Source: Gordionus sp. m RMFG-2023 (taxonomy: Eukaryota; Nematomorpha; Gordioida; Chordodea; Parachordodidae). Taken from it: 64,000 nucleotides of DNA. Numbering within the stretch: position 1 is the first letter of the stretch; each line of letters starts with the position of its first letter. Shown here in pieces: positions 46,206 to 64,000 of the stretch. The DNA lies in assembly GCF_954871325.1 (NCBI RefSeq), contig NC_088777.1, positions 744,001 to 808,000 on the forward strand, read 5' to 3'. The position numbers and the translations under genes were made by a program. The notes under the pieces are model-generated. The model did not search any database and had not been told where the DNA came from. It saw only the letters and a list, made by a program, of their open reading frames with translations.

Positions 46206-49200
46206 GTCGGTCTAGACTTGGAGTGTTCCACTCGACATTTTCAAAATTTTTGAGTTAGAAGTGGATACTAACTTAATTACACCCAATATATATAAAAATA
46301 AAAACTAGATTAAAAAATATTAAATTTTTGCCAAAGTTATTGTCTAAATTAATCAATAACTTTTTCCTATATTTTATTTTAAACTTTAATAATGATTTTC
46401 TCATTTTAAACATTCAAAAATTTGAGTTAGTAGTGGATAATAACTTATTTATTCCCAATATATTTATAAATAAAATCTAGATTAAAAATTATTAATTTTG
46501 GCCAGAATTATTGTCAAAATTGATCAATAACATTTTAGTATTTTAAAAATTTGCACAAGTTGAGCACTTCAATTCTAGACGGAGGATATTATAATTTTTT
46601 AATAAAAATTTCAAACTCTAATCAATTATTCTGAATTTCATACTTTGTCATTTATTATGCATACAAATAATGAAAGAAACAATACAAGATATTTCTAAAA
46701 ATAAAATTTTTTTATCACAAAATATTTATCCATTTATTACAATATTAAATATTTTCTATTAAGGATATAAAAAAAATTTACTTCTCAAGAATTACAAGTG
46801 ATAAAAAAAAGGTTAATTAATTAATTCATACATTGCATCAATTAATAATGGTTTTCAAAAACCATATAAGGCAATATATTTCTTAGCATAAACTAATATA
46901 AAGTTGTGTTCATTTTTAGATAATGTTGTATAGAATGGACTAATAAGAAAATATTTGTAGACCTAAACAAATAAATATTTCTTGAAGAAACGAATATAAA
47001 CGACTAACTCAATTTATAATACTATAAGGTGGTCAGAGCTTTTTCTTACATGTTATTATGGAAACCAGATAAAAAATCAAGAAAATTGTTCTGGAATATT
47101 AAATTTCCAAAAGATTATCTTCCATTTTTAATGATATATAAACGACCAGACAGACCATTATTGCTCATCAAAATTATGCAATTAAATGCTCTCAGCAATA
47201 GGAGTAATAATCTTAAATTATAATAGTCACACAAATAATAGATGTAGGTTAATTTACAGTCATAGCCATGACACTCACGGTGTAATTCATATCAGAACCT
47301 ATTATGATAAATTATTAAAACAAAAAATCTTTAAAGGAAATAATTATACAAATATATTGAAGCCTTGAGTTATTTACACGGTAAGGATGCCTTATTAGAA
47401 ATGAATAATATAGTAACTAGAAAATAAGGACCAGAATAAGATGAAAGCAAATAAGATTTTATATATTATTGTCGCACCATCTCTAGTTAGTATAAATAAT
47501 ATTAGTTTGTAATAATATCAAAATGTTAAGGTATTATTAAAAATTTAACTCAAAAAATGTTTTTCAAAGAAGAAAAAAATAGCTTTCCTAAAAGCACGTA
47601 AAAAAGGAGAAAGTAAAAAAGATATCTAATGGAATTACATTCATTGTGAGATAAATAATAAAATGTTTAATTATTTTTTTTTAAGTTAAAGAATTGAATG
47701 CAAATTACTTATATTTATTATAAAAAGCATTGATTAGTATGGTTTATTATAATAACTGTAATATATTCTATATCTTTCAAATATGTCTATAAAAGTGACA
47801 CTAATATTTTGTAGCCAATTTATATAATAGAGGATTAAAGAAATTTCTTATACTTGTTTGAACCTTGGAAATATTTTTAGGAAAAGGCATGGTAATTAAA
47901 TTTAATAATGGATTAGTGATTTTGAACTCAGCTAATCACAATATTAAATTTGTTAATTTAGTTAATTATTTATTTATTTAGGGTTATAAAATAATTTAAA
48001 TAATAAAAATCAATTACGCTTTAACTGTTAATGCTAAATTGATATATAGAGATTATGATTGATATTCCATTTAACACAGAATTTGATTGTGCAAGCTTAC
48101 ATAGTAAAAATATAATTTATATGTATTAATCTATTCTAATAATTAAAATAGTACTCATTTAATGTAAATTTAGATAGTCTTATTAATTTTTAAATAATAA
48201 TATTATCTATATATTACTTAATTGAATTATAATAAAAATCGTTCAGGGAGCAATCAAAAAAAGATTATTTTTAGATCAGGAGGATATTAGGGAGCTAAAA
48301 AAAATTTGTTTATTTTTCATTTCGATTTGCATGTGTGTGCGAATGTTTAATTTTTGGCCAGGCAATACCTGTCTATTCATTAAATGTTTTTTATATGTAT
48401 ATTATATAAAATTTCTAGGTATACTAAAAATTAGCTAAGATACATATTATAAATATACACATTTTCACCAATTTGTAGACTTGGTTGAATAGATAAGAAG
48501 TTAAATGGTGATGGCCTGTCTTAAAACACCATTTATCCCACATCTCCTTTAATTTTATGACCTTTTTTTTAAAATATAATACAGTTAGTTTATAGATTTT
48601 TTTTCCCCAGATTCTTACAATATTTTTTTTGATAAAACAACCATTTAAAAATAAAATTTTAATAATTTTTTTTTCCATAACATTATATACATTTATGAGA
48701 TTAGTTTTGCTCAACTATCTTTACGAGAATGAAGAATAAATTTACAAATTATTTTATTGGGGTTTCATTAACCATGGGATATACTATATAATCTCTTAAA
48801 GAATGATTAAACTCCTGATAAAAAAAAATTAGAAATTTTGAAAAATATATATCAACCGGATATAACTTTCCCATTTATTAGGGACACTACAACAAAAAAA
48901 ACTAAGTTTCCTATATGATCGGTTATCAAGGTGGCCATGGCTAGCATTTTCTCCCACCATTAATGGTGCATTCTGCAATAATTCCGTTTTATTTGGTCCA
49001 AAATTTGCTAGAAGAGTCCAGCAAAAATTACAAAGCTTAGAATTAACAGCATTTACTAAATGAAAAAAAAACGCTACTAAAATAAAATCCTCCGCCCCCC
49101 CTCCCTTCATAGGAAAATCCTGGATTCGGCACTGAAATAATTTATCTAAATTTGGGGAATATTTCTGTTATGAATAATTGGGATGATATTAAATTAATTT

Positions 49201-49433
49201 TTAGGAAATTGATGACTTAGTAAAAATAGAATATTATAGGAAATAATAGTGTGAAAACATGGATACTGATGATGTTGTGTCCTGGTATTGTTAAAAACCC
49301 ATGATAGATTGATGGAATTACACCTTAAATATCTTATAATTCAAACAAAGGCTTAGATAGCCAAAAAAAATTTCCCCAATAAGGGCGCTTAAGAGTAACA
49401 TTTAGAAGGCATTTATTCGTATTTTTCGCATTG
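46206..49433. other. intergenic, AT-rich, no confident gene
   Basis: Two related AT-rich blocks (46245-46350 and 46420-46530, each with ttgagttagtagtggata-type sequence) suggest an old local duplication. Open frames at 47029-47368 (plus), 48424-48714 and 48829-49110 (minus) have no recognised domain or splice context. Confidence 0.4.
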
Positions 49434-49441
49434 CTAAATAT

Positions 49442-49616
49442 CAGAGTTGTTAAAAGATAATTTTTAAATGGATCTAGATACAGACACATCGTCTAAAAAA
49501 ATATCTAGATACTGATATTTTAATCAAAAATCTATCTAGATACATATACAGATACCATATTTTTATATCTAGATACAGGATCTAGATACTTGTATCTAGA
49601 TCTTTTAACAACTCTG
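49442..49616. mobile_element. complete 175-bp hAT MITE
   Basis: Perfect 17-bp terminal inverted repeats (cagagttgttaaaagat and its inverse) are flanked on both sides by the 8-bp duplication ctaaatat (49434-49441 and 49617-49624). The interior is a run of tatctagata/gatctagatac variants. No coding capacity. It was inserted between MAN2A and the VWA gene. Confidence 0.85.
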
Positions 49617-49710
49617 CTAAATATTATTCCAGAAAATTCTCAGAATATATAAAATTTAATTTCACGACATGATTTTGGCTTAATTCTATCTTAAAAAAAT
49701 TAACTCAACC

Positions 49711-49716
49711 TTTATT
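49711..49716 (-). promoter_or_regulatory. candidate poly(A) signal of the VWA gene
   Basis: AATAAA on the minus strand about 120 bases past the predicted stop of the VWA gene. Such hexamers are common in AT-rich DNA. Confidence 0.3.
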
Positions 49717-49834
49717 ATATTATGGCAAAAATTGCTCGACTTATGAAATGAGGTAGTTCCTTTTTTTAATCAAAGATAACTCGCGGACAGCATCGAATTA
49801 GGTAAAAGAACACTTTTAAGTATTCTGTCCTTTA

Positions 49835-56068
<6,234 letters not shown>

Positions 56069-56232
56069 AGTTTTAATGTTTAGGCTTTATTCTGAAATAA
56101 AAATAATAATATTGAAGCTTTAAATGATTTTGAAGGAATTAGAAAAAGGATATAAATTCTATTTAACGAATTCTCATATTTTTGATAACTTATGCCTTTA
56201 TTTTATAAAAAAAAAAAAATTGGGGTTTATAT

Positions 56233-56370
56233 TAAAGATCTGCAAACCGGCCCGTACTCAGCCCGGGCCTATATTTAAAAAATTTCGGGTTCGGTTAGAA
56301 CCGGCCAAATACTTTTAAAAAATTTCGAACCGGGCCGGGTTTGAAAAATTAGGCCCGATGCAGATCACTA
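56233..56370. mobile_element. ~138-bp hAT-like MITE (gatctgca terminus)
   Basis: Left taaagatctgca and right tgcagatcacta are near-perfect inverted ends around cggcccg / cgggccgg blocks. No matching 8-bp duplication found. Confidence 0.45.
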
Positions 56371-57900
56371 AATGCCATACTCTGAATTATAGGCGTAGCA
56401 AGGATTTTGCTAAGTGGAAGGGGGGGGGGGGTGCTGGAAGCATTATTAGATTGGTCATTTCTCACATATGATTTTATTGGAAACTATTTAAGTTCACATA
56501 TTGCACGCCTTTGGTTATATTTGTTTATAAAATAAAAAAAAATATCTTGTTTCCATAAATGTTAAATCCCTTACTTCTAATTAAATGTTAAATGTAAAAA
56601 AAAAAATATAATTCCATGATTAAAAATATATATTATTTATTAGAATAGAACAATGTAAAAAAAAATCTTAAATATCTTAAATTGCAATGATAAAATATTA
56701 GGATTACCTTTCCTTAAAACGTTCAAATTTAAGCTAGAAAATAAATTTTTTAATTATTATTTAAAAAAATTTATGCTTATTTTTTGAAAATAAAGTGATA
56801 AAATTATTTATCACCTTAAAAATAAAAATTATACAAAATTTGGAATAAAAAACATAGTTTTTGTTCCAAAAAAACAGATAGCTATAGTAATATACGTATC
56901 ACGTTTTTTTTTAACCTGTTACGAGAAATTTTATTATTTTCTAAATAATTTTATTAATTTATTCATAAATTCTTTTAAAATTTCGTTGAATTAACGGGAA
57001 GTTTTATTTAGCTACTATAACATCAATTTATCAATTTTTCTAAATAAAATTTAATGATCCAAAATTTTCATTTTTTTTTATCATAATTAATAAATATTAA
57101 ATAATCTACAAATTAGAAATACGAATACAGATAATTAATCATTGGTTGTAAGGAAATCTAAATTATCGTGGTAAGCGGTTCGGTTGAGGTTTGGTTAAGG
57201 GTTTAGCGGCGATTTTTTATAGGTTACGATTCGGGTAAATTAGATACTATAAGACCGTGTTGTGGTTCAGCACATTTTCGATGCTTATTTCTGCTTAGTT
57301 CTATATGCTAAAATAGCTTTTGTGTTTTGGGTATAGCAATTGTTATTTCTTCTGTATTTTCTTTCTCCAATATAAAATGTTTGCACTATCCAAAAAAAAA
57401 ATCTCCTTAGCCCACCATTCTTTTAACTTTATCATATATGCATCCATCAAGAAATTCATTATTCTATATCATTTCTATTAACCCTGAGTTCACTTATATT
57501 ATTATCTTGAAATAGTGCCAGAGCATGGCAAATAATTTAATTATGCAACTTGATTCCTTATGAATTCGGTTATACTATATGCCGTATCTTGACGTGTGAC
57601 CTTTCTTCCTATCTTTTAATTGAGCGACGAAATAACTTTATAATCGCGTGATTGACTCGAGCCTACTAGCGGCCCGATAGCTATTCACTATAGCATCTTC
57701 CGACCCCTCTGTCTGTTATGGCCAGCGGCCCGAATTTAAGAAGGAAAAAATGAAGGTTTAATAAGGAAGAAAAATCTAAAAACTTAAAATATAATCATTT
57801 CTTTTATTCCCTATATACGATTATTTCTAAAATTCATCAATCAGCAAATTCTTCTTTCCACCGCCAGTCGAAATGACAGGTCAGCCCTACAAGTCTTTAA
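56371..57900. other. intergenic, AT-rich, no confident gene
   Basis: A G-run (12 G near 56420) and scattered composition-simple patches (57165-57280). No supported exon. Confidence 0.4.
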
Positions 57901-57904
57901 TATA

Positions 57905-58066
57905 CAGCATGGAATCATAGTTTGAAAACGGCTTACTCGATATTTTACCCAGAATAATATGGCGCAAGTCCTGAATATTTTGTTTGTAGAAGGAACGAAG
58001 GTTCTGAAGCTTAGGCAATATTTCTGGCTAAAAATATTGAGATCAGTTTAACAACACTCATAACAA
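57905..58066. mobile_element. degraded hAT-type MITE
   Basis: Right end gagatcagtttaacaacact; interior atattttgtttgtagaagga shared with the copies at 27545 and 51950. Confidence 0.4.
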
Positions 58067-59063
58067 TAAGAATAGTGCATCATTTTTAAGAAGAAAAATG
58101 AGGTGCACCTATCACTTTTATAACGAATTTCAACCAGACAAGGTCTCCCACATGTCAAACTAAATAGCATTAAAAATTTCCAATTTTCTGCCGACCTTAG
58201 GGCTCATCATATACGTTCTAGATATATTTTTTTAAAAAAAACTAAATTATAGTTCTGGTGGGGGGGGCAATTATTATTCGAGATAATTGGGGAGTTTAAA
58301 ATACAAAACTTCTGCGCCGACTCTTTGTCTCCAACCCATAAATAACCGAGGTATAAATAAGGAGGAAGGTACATATGGTGGTAATATCATTCATCACGAG
58401 TAGTAATTTGAGGAACACAATGCTATGCTGACTCCTTTTTAAAATGATTAGTTATTAATTATTTAAAAAATGCCAAAATCAAATCTGTATATTAAATTTT
58501 ATATTTTATAAACTTAATAAGCACGTGAGGGTTAAAAAAAAAAACTAAGTGGAAATTTTAAAATTAATTTTTCCAGTTTTTAAAGTAATTATTTCCTGCA
58601 TCGTTTACTATTATGTAAGCTCCTTTAAGTGATTATCTCCAATTGCGTAATTTCCTCATAAAAATATGTTTGTTGAATTCATTTTTAAATAGACGTAATA
58701 ATAGATGACGTTATTTTATATATAAACATTACTTATACAATAAAAGGATATTTTTTTTTTTTTACAATGGTTCTATTTTTAAATTAAAACAAAATTGGCA
58801 AATCTACTTTAAAACAAAGTTTTTAACTGCTTAGTATTTTTATTTTTTTTTTACTAATTAAATCAATTTTTTGAAATATCAAATCTTTTTTTGGCTCGGA
58901 AATTACAAATACTTTGAAATCAAGAAAATGAATAATTTTATTTATGATTTTCTAAGAATTCGGTATCATTTTATCACCCGTGGGAGGAGAACATGCAGGG
59001 GGTCGAGCCCCCTAAAAAATACGAAGTGACCCCTGAAAATTTTGAATCTTTTTTATATACCCA
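58067..59063. other. intergenic, no confident gene
   Basis: AT-rich; a short GC patch at 58975-59030 has no recognised function. Confidence 0.4.
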
Positions 59064-59198
<135 letters not shown>

Positions 59199-60122
59199 AC
59201 TATAAAGAGCTAGTAATTCCCTTAGATGTAAGTATGAGGGGGAGAACTTGTAGCATGCAGTACATACACCGCTAGAAATTTTTTAAAAAAAGGTTAGGCG
59301 TTCCAACAAAATAAAAAAAATTAATCTTTATAATGGTATCTTTGCATATTATTAATATTTTAATAATCATGAAATAAAACATAAAATATTTTATGAACAA
59401 AATAGTAGTATATTAATGTAATTGTATACATTTCTTAATTCAAAATCTAAACCTTTCTCTATTATTTTGATTGTTTCTTAAAAGAACAATATCCGATAGG
59501 AATAGAGAATGCCGTTGTATCCGTTTTGGCTAGCCGTTTACTATCTGTGGCTTTCGACTTCCCCGCAAGGACTGCGTATTTCAAGTGAAATGTTGCATTT
59601 TAACAATTGTCAAGAGTGAACACATCAACTACGATGTTTTGCGAAAAATATTTAGGAAGCAAGAAACGCACACAAAGCTGCTGAAGAGGCAATGAAACCA
59701 AACAGGGAAAAAAAAATCTGCCCAAGAATTGCATTGGAATTAGCTAATCACATTGACAAACAGGACCAAGATGATATCTAATATTTGTAGATTTGGATTT
59801 GTTAATTGATTATTTTTTTTTACACGGACTTGAAGGCCGGAGACACCCCGTGAGCTATTTTGGTTAACCTAACTTCCCATAGCTAGCTTTTAATTGTTAT
59901 TTAAAGTATCGTTGTCACACAGTTAAACAAAAGGTAAAAGTATATAATAAATCGATAATAAATAGTATAATGTAAATCGCGTGGCAAGATATAAAATGGT
60001 AATATGAATGACGAGGGCCCGAAAAAATTTGAGGGGACCAAGATGATAACATTCGCAATCATTTATTTAAAGAATTTTAGGGTAAAATTGACTCGAATGA
60101 ACGTCGTTATAATATATCAATA

Positions 60123-60326
60123 ATGAAAGATTATACTTTTAAATTTCTACATTTTTTGTTAATACTGTGCATGATATATATATACATGTCGTATGGGGAT
60201 TCAGAATCTCTTGATTTTAAAGCTACCGAGGGCGATTTAAAAAATTTTAAAATCCCATTTAACCGGAAATGGATTCGAGCATGTGTAGAGTATTTACCCT
60301 ATGAATTTCAGCCAATTTTGCCATGA
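60123..60326 (+). CDS. candidate 67-residue secreted peptide, unidentified
   Basis: ATG at 60123 opens a 67-codon frame starting MKDYTFKFLHFLLILCMIYI, a good signal-peptide pattern, followed by a polar segment with KNFKIPFNRKWIRACVEYLP. No family is recognised. The part from about 60187 onward has an inverted, slightly diverged copy at 60405-60567, which keeps WIRACVEYLPY readable, so it may be part of a repeat rather than a host gene. No intron signals are evident. Confidence 0.25.
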   Translation: MKDYTFKFLHFLLILCMIYIYMSYGDSESLDFKATEGDLKNFKIPFNRKWIRACVEYLPYEFQPILP

Positions 60327-60567
60327 ACTTTAGAACTACTTCCAATTTATATTAATTTTTATATGGATTTTTTTTATATAAATTAAAAAAAAAATACTAA
60401 AATGTCTATGGCTGAAATTGGCTGAAATTTATAGGGTAAATACTCTACACATGCTCGAATCCATTTCCGGTTATATCGGATTTTAAAATTTTTTAAATCA
60501 CTCTTGGTAAAGGATTTAAAATCAGGAGATTCCGAATCCCCACAAATTCCGAATTTCTATACGACAC
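60187..60567. repeat. short inverted repeat
   Basis: 60187-60322 and 60405-60567 are inverse copies (for example ggaaatggattcgagcatgt on the plus strand and its inverse at the right) around an AT-rich ~80-base spacer that is itself partly palindromic. A (ca)n/(ta)n run flanks the right side. Confidence 0.8.
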
Positions 60568-60899
60568 ACACACACACATATATATATATATACATATGCG
60601 GGACTTTCTTACTTGGGGTTCATTCTTGACGTCTGATCCCAAAATTAATTTTTAGGGTCCGATTAAAACAACTAAATTATAATGCAAATTACATATTTAA
60701 TAAATTAATGCGTAGATATAAAAGGCCAACTGTATTAAATAGACAATGGTAAGTACAATATTGATAACAATATAAATTAGCCGACAGGCCTATTGAGGTG
60801 CGGGTGGTGTGTAGAGTGAGTGGGGGACATTTCGTATGTGGGGACGGGCCTGTAGGGTTAAGTAGTATGCTAAAGGTTTAATCTTTATTTGTGTTCAAG

Positions 60900-63000
60900 A
60901 TTTCCAATGACTGTGGGATCGAAGTTTGCTATCATCTGGTCAATTGCTCTCGTGGGTCGCCTAAATCGAGTGGGGTTGGTTGGTCAGTCATGTTGTTCTC
61001 AACTGACGGTTACGATGGATGCAATTTTTCCGAAGGGTATGAACTGTTAAAGACATGTTTTATTTTATCGAAGATAAGGGAGAATTCTGCCATAGGTCCA
61101 TGTAGAGATTTAATACATCGTTGTAGATGATGTCATTAAGCTGGAAGGCGTAGGCCTTCATTAGAGCGGTTATGGTGACGACCTTTTTGAAGTAGGCTTG
61201 GAGGTGGTCAATCGTGTTAATCTCGAACAGGTAAATCATCGTGCTGTAAGGAGCAAAAACTCTGGATAATCCGGTATGAAATACATAATGGTTAAGAATC
61301 CTCAGTACCTTTAGGGCGATGCTCCTTTGGATTTGCATGCTTTAAGGCATGTTTTTGTACAGAATTAAAGAACCTTAGCCTTGGTTTGTTTTCTTTGTCA
61401 ATTGCCTCTGATTTAGCTAGAAAATTGATGTCGATTCTTTGGTAAATGCCAACCTTGCTGATCCCTTATATAAAATAGTGAATAAAGATAAATGGGCGAT
61501 GCCGGACATGAAAAATGTTTTGACCAATTGAAATTGCTCATCAGACAATTGCCGACAAGCTTCTTCGACCTTCGACTCCTAACTACCGATTGGCATTGCG
61601 ACAGATGCATCCAAGCAAGGATTAGGAGTGGTACTGTTATACATAGAAGGAGACGGTAAGGAAAGACCCATAGCTTTTGCCTCGAGGTTATTAATAAAGA
61701 CTGAGGTCAATTACGCTAATATAGAGCGATAAGCATTGGCAATAATCTTAGCCATCAGGAGATTCCAAGAAAACATCATCGGGACTAAATTTAATATTCT
61801 AACGGCCCACAAACCGCCGATTTATATCTAAGCTAAAGTGGATGAATGACATTAGAAAAGACGAAGTTATCAACAATAAAATTTATAGATTTAGAACGGA
61901 TTGAACATAGCTAAAAATTCCCCTGATAACGAATCTGAGCTACTCATACCGTCTAAAATGAGAAAATTAATGTTGCAGGAATTACATAGAGGTCATTTGG
62001 GAGCACAAAAAACAAAACTGCCTACCAAAGATTACATGGGGTGGCTCGGTATCAATACAAACATAGATAAGGGGATAAAAAATTGCGAACCATGCAAGGT
62101 TTGGACTGGCAATCCAAAAACATGGGTTACTATTAAGAAGCTCTTGCAGGGCCATTTCTTCATACTCATTTGTGATAGTGGATGATTACAGCAAGTACCA
62201 TAATAAAGTCGATAGTCGATAAACTTATCACCGGTGAAAAGACTGTCATCGGATTAATTTGGGACCGAAGATTGTGATCGATAATGGCACTAACTTCACC
62301 ATTAAGTAATCCGGTAAGTTTTGCAATGATCTTTAGATTAAGCACACTATAACATCAGTATACCACCAGCAGTCGAATGGACAGGCAGAGAGAATGATAA
62401 GAATGTTTAAGACACACATGAGAAGAAGCCTGAGGAACAATAAAATCGATGTGAACATTTCCCTGGAAAGGTTTTTGTTCAATTATAGAAACAAGCCCAA
62501 CGCTACAACGGGTATTCTGCCAAGCAAACTCTCCCTTACGCGACGAGAATCAAATGGAACCTGTTGAAGCCACAAGATGCGTTCGTTGACAAGAGAGGAA
62601 AAAAGTATTGCTCAGTAGTACCATAATGGTGATAAAGTCAGGTTCAGAACATTCAAATAAAATAGATGGGCCAGAGGTATCGTAACAGAGAAAGTTGAGA
62701 GTCTCTAATAGCTGCATCGTAAGAAAAATCTGGACCATATTAAGTGTAGATCTTCAGACAAAAATATAATATTCAAACCAACTCAATCATACGAGGGTTA
62801 GTAAATCTACAGGTGCAAAATACTAACGAGTTAACGCAGAAACCTACACCTAGCAGGGTCAAGAGATTGCCCAAACATATTCGTGACTGCGTTATGCACA
62901 TATGCGATGCTGAGTATTGGCATCACCTCGAGATGTATCTGAGAAAAGACACCTTTAACAGTCGATTCTTAACACGTCTAAGGAGAACCTAGGGAGGATT
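60900..63000 (+). mobile_element. Ty3/gypsy fossil
   Basis: A broken retroelement reading left to right: reverse-transcriptase end (LADPLYKIVNKDKW), RNase H (IATDASKQGLGVVLLY and FASRLLIKTEVNYANIE), an integrase zinc-binding region (LHRGHLGAQ...C..C), and an integrase core/C-terminus (PKIVIDNGTNFT, HQQSNGQAERMI, NYRNKPNATTG). Many breaks, so it is old. No clear LTRs were found in the window. Its family resembles that of the fossils in MAN2A intron 16, but closeness was not measured. Confidence 0.7.
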
Positions 63001-63593
63001 TTCTTATAGGGTGAAATGTTAAGAGAGTCGATTTATTTTATTTTGCCTTTGAGATATAGTTCGCGAATGTTTAAAAATTTGTTATTTTTTTGAACTAAAA
63101 CTTCCTAGCGTAGCTCTGTTGAAACTTCAACGCCAGAGGGCAAAAGCGCTATATATCACGTATCAAAGTTAAATGGGGGTTTGTTTTTTTTGATTAACTT
63201 GAAAATGAAACTCAAAACAGTACATATACTGTAAGATATACGATTATTTGATGTTGAAATAGGTAGCCTTATTTATCTGTAGAAGATTTCAATTTATACT
63301 ACTATTCAAAATAAAAGATTCTACACACACTTAATTAAAGTTTTAAAAACAAAATCATAATCATAATCTGTTTTTCGTTACTAAACACACTCTTCCCAAA
63401 TAACGGAAATGCCTGTTTGCATCAGAAGTACCTACAACTATTAATGGAAACTCCTACCACATTATTTATAAGTGTAATCCCACATGGAGCTTAGTTGAAA
63501 CTTGACAGACTGGCTGGGATTGAGGAATCGTTTTGTAGAGATACATATTTAAAAAAATTAAATTCAACTTTGTCATCATGTATTTCAAAATTT
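63001..63593. other. AT-rich stretch, no confident gene
   Basis: Nothing supported beyond ordinary AT-rich open frames. Confidence 0.4.
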
Positions 63594-63915
63594 GCTAATA
63601 AAAGCAGCATACTCGGAAATTGGTATTAATGATTTTTAGGCAACCCATTCTTCCATTTCCCCCAAATCTATAATTGAAGACCCATATTTTTCTGTCTTTC
63701 ATAATAGTTTTAGAGACCCATTTTAAATAAAGTTTATATTTCTAATTTTTTACATCGCTTAGGAATTTTGAGAATTTGAAATGTGTAATAAATGTTACGT
63801 TATCATATAAAGAATATAAATTTTTAAACTAAATTGCATCTAATATAACTAGTGTAAGAAATTAAACTCCCCAAGTAAAAAAAAAAAAACTTGAAAATTA
63901 TTAATTATCATTTAC

Positions 63916-63963
63916 CAGTAATACGTTAAGTTTTTTTAAATTGTCGACAATCTTGTATTCCAT
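63916..63963 (-). CDS. possible first coding exon of a gene, unidentified
   Basis: ATG at 63963 starts MEYKIVDNLKKLNVLL and stops at a good gtaaat donor in phase 0. A downstream acceptor cttttattag at 63595 opens a frame in the matching phase (ILKYMMTKLN...). Both pieces are short and AT-rich, so this is weak. Confidence 0.2.
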
Positions 63964-64000
63964 AATTTTAAACTTAAAGAAAGCAACAAAATTTATTAAA

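Noticed and set aside
48424-49110. Two minus-strand frames of over 90 codons
   Set aside because: No domain recognised; composition typical of AT-rich chance frames; may be decayed mobile DNA.
61060-61338. Minus-strand 92-codon frame starting MQIQRSIAL
   Set aside because: It lies antisense within the region of the gypsy fossil and shows no domain of its own.

Overview
The window is nuclear DNA from an animal, very probably an invertebrate. It is strongly AT-rich, has short exons split by GT-AG introns, carries a Golgi alpha-mannosidase II gene, and is crowded with eukaryotic mobile DNA (hAT, MULE, LINE, SINE and Ty3/gypsy relics). There is no sign of operons or other prokaryotic organisation. 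I cannot place the phylum from sequence alone.

Two host genes can be reconstructed with matching intron phases, both on the minus strand. (1) A GH38 Golgi alpha-mannosidase II (MAN2A) with 21 exons runs from 45826 down to about 21226 and encodes roughly 1186 residues. It has a type II signal anchor, and every catalytic and zinc-binding position I could check is present. (2) A secreted protein of about 234 residues runs from 56068 to 49835 in six exons. It has a signal peptide followed by one von Willebrand factor A domain whose metal site is degenerate, and I cannot assign it to a named family. Weaker exon candidates lie at 8.9-17.4 kb, 60.1 kb and 63.6-64.0 kb.

Region by region: 1-7.3 kb is dominated by a 6.3 kb hAT-type insertion (966-7305) with an 8-bp target duplication. 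It is built as a giant foldback of 119-bp repeats inside arrays of a 13-bp GC-rich repeat. 7.3-21 kb is mostly AT-rich intergenic DNA with a tRNA-derived SINE, a hAT transposase remnant and a few candidate exons. 21-46 kb is the mannosidase gene. Its introns hold two inverted gypsy fossils, a complete hAT MITE, a LINE fragment with its 3' tail, a diverged tandem repeat, a 4.2 kb palindromic MULE (37.0-41.3 kb) and a hAT relic. 46-49.8 kb is intergenic with a complete 175-bp hAT MITE. 49.8-56.1 kb is the VWA gene, one intron of which carries a pyrimidine/purine composite microsatellite. 56-64 kb has a tetranucleotide microsatellite, a short inverted repeat containing a small secreted-type ORF, and a broken Ty3/gypsy element.

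The most unusual structures are the foldback hAT element and the palindromic MULE. Both are elements whose ends have been turned into inverted duplications. The terminal motif of the foldback element is shared by many small MITE copies across the window.
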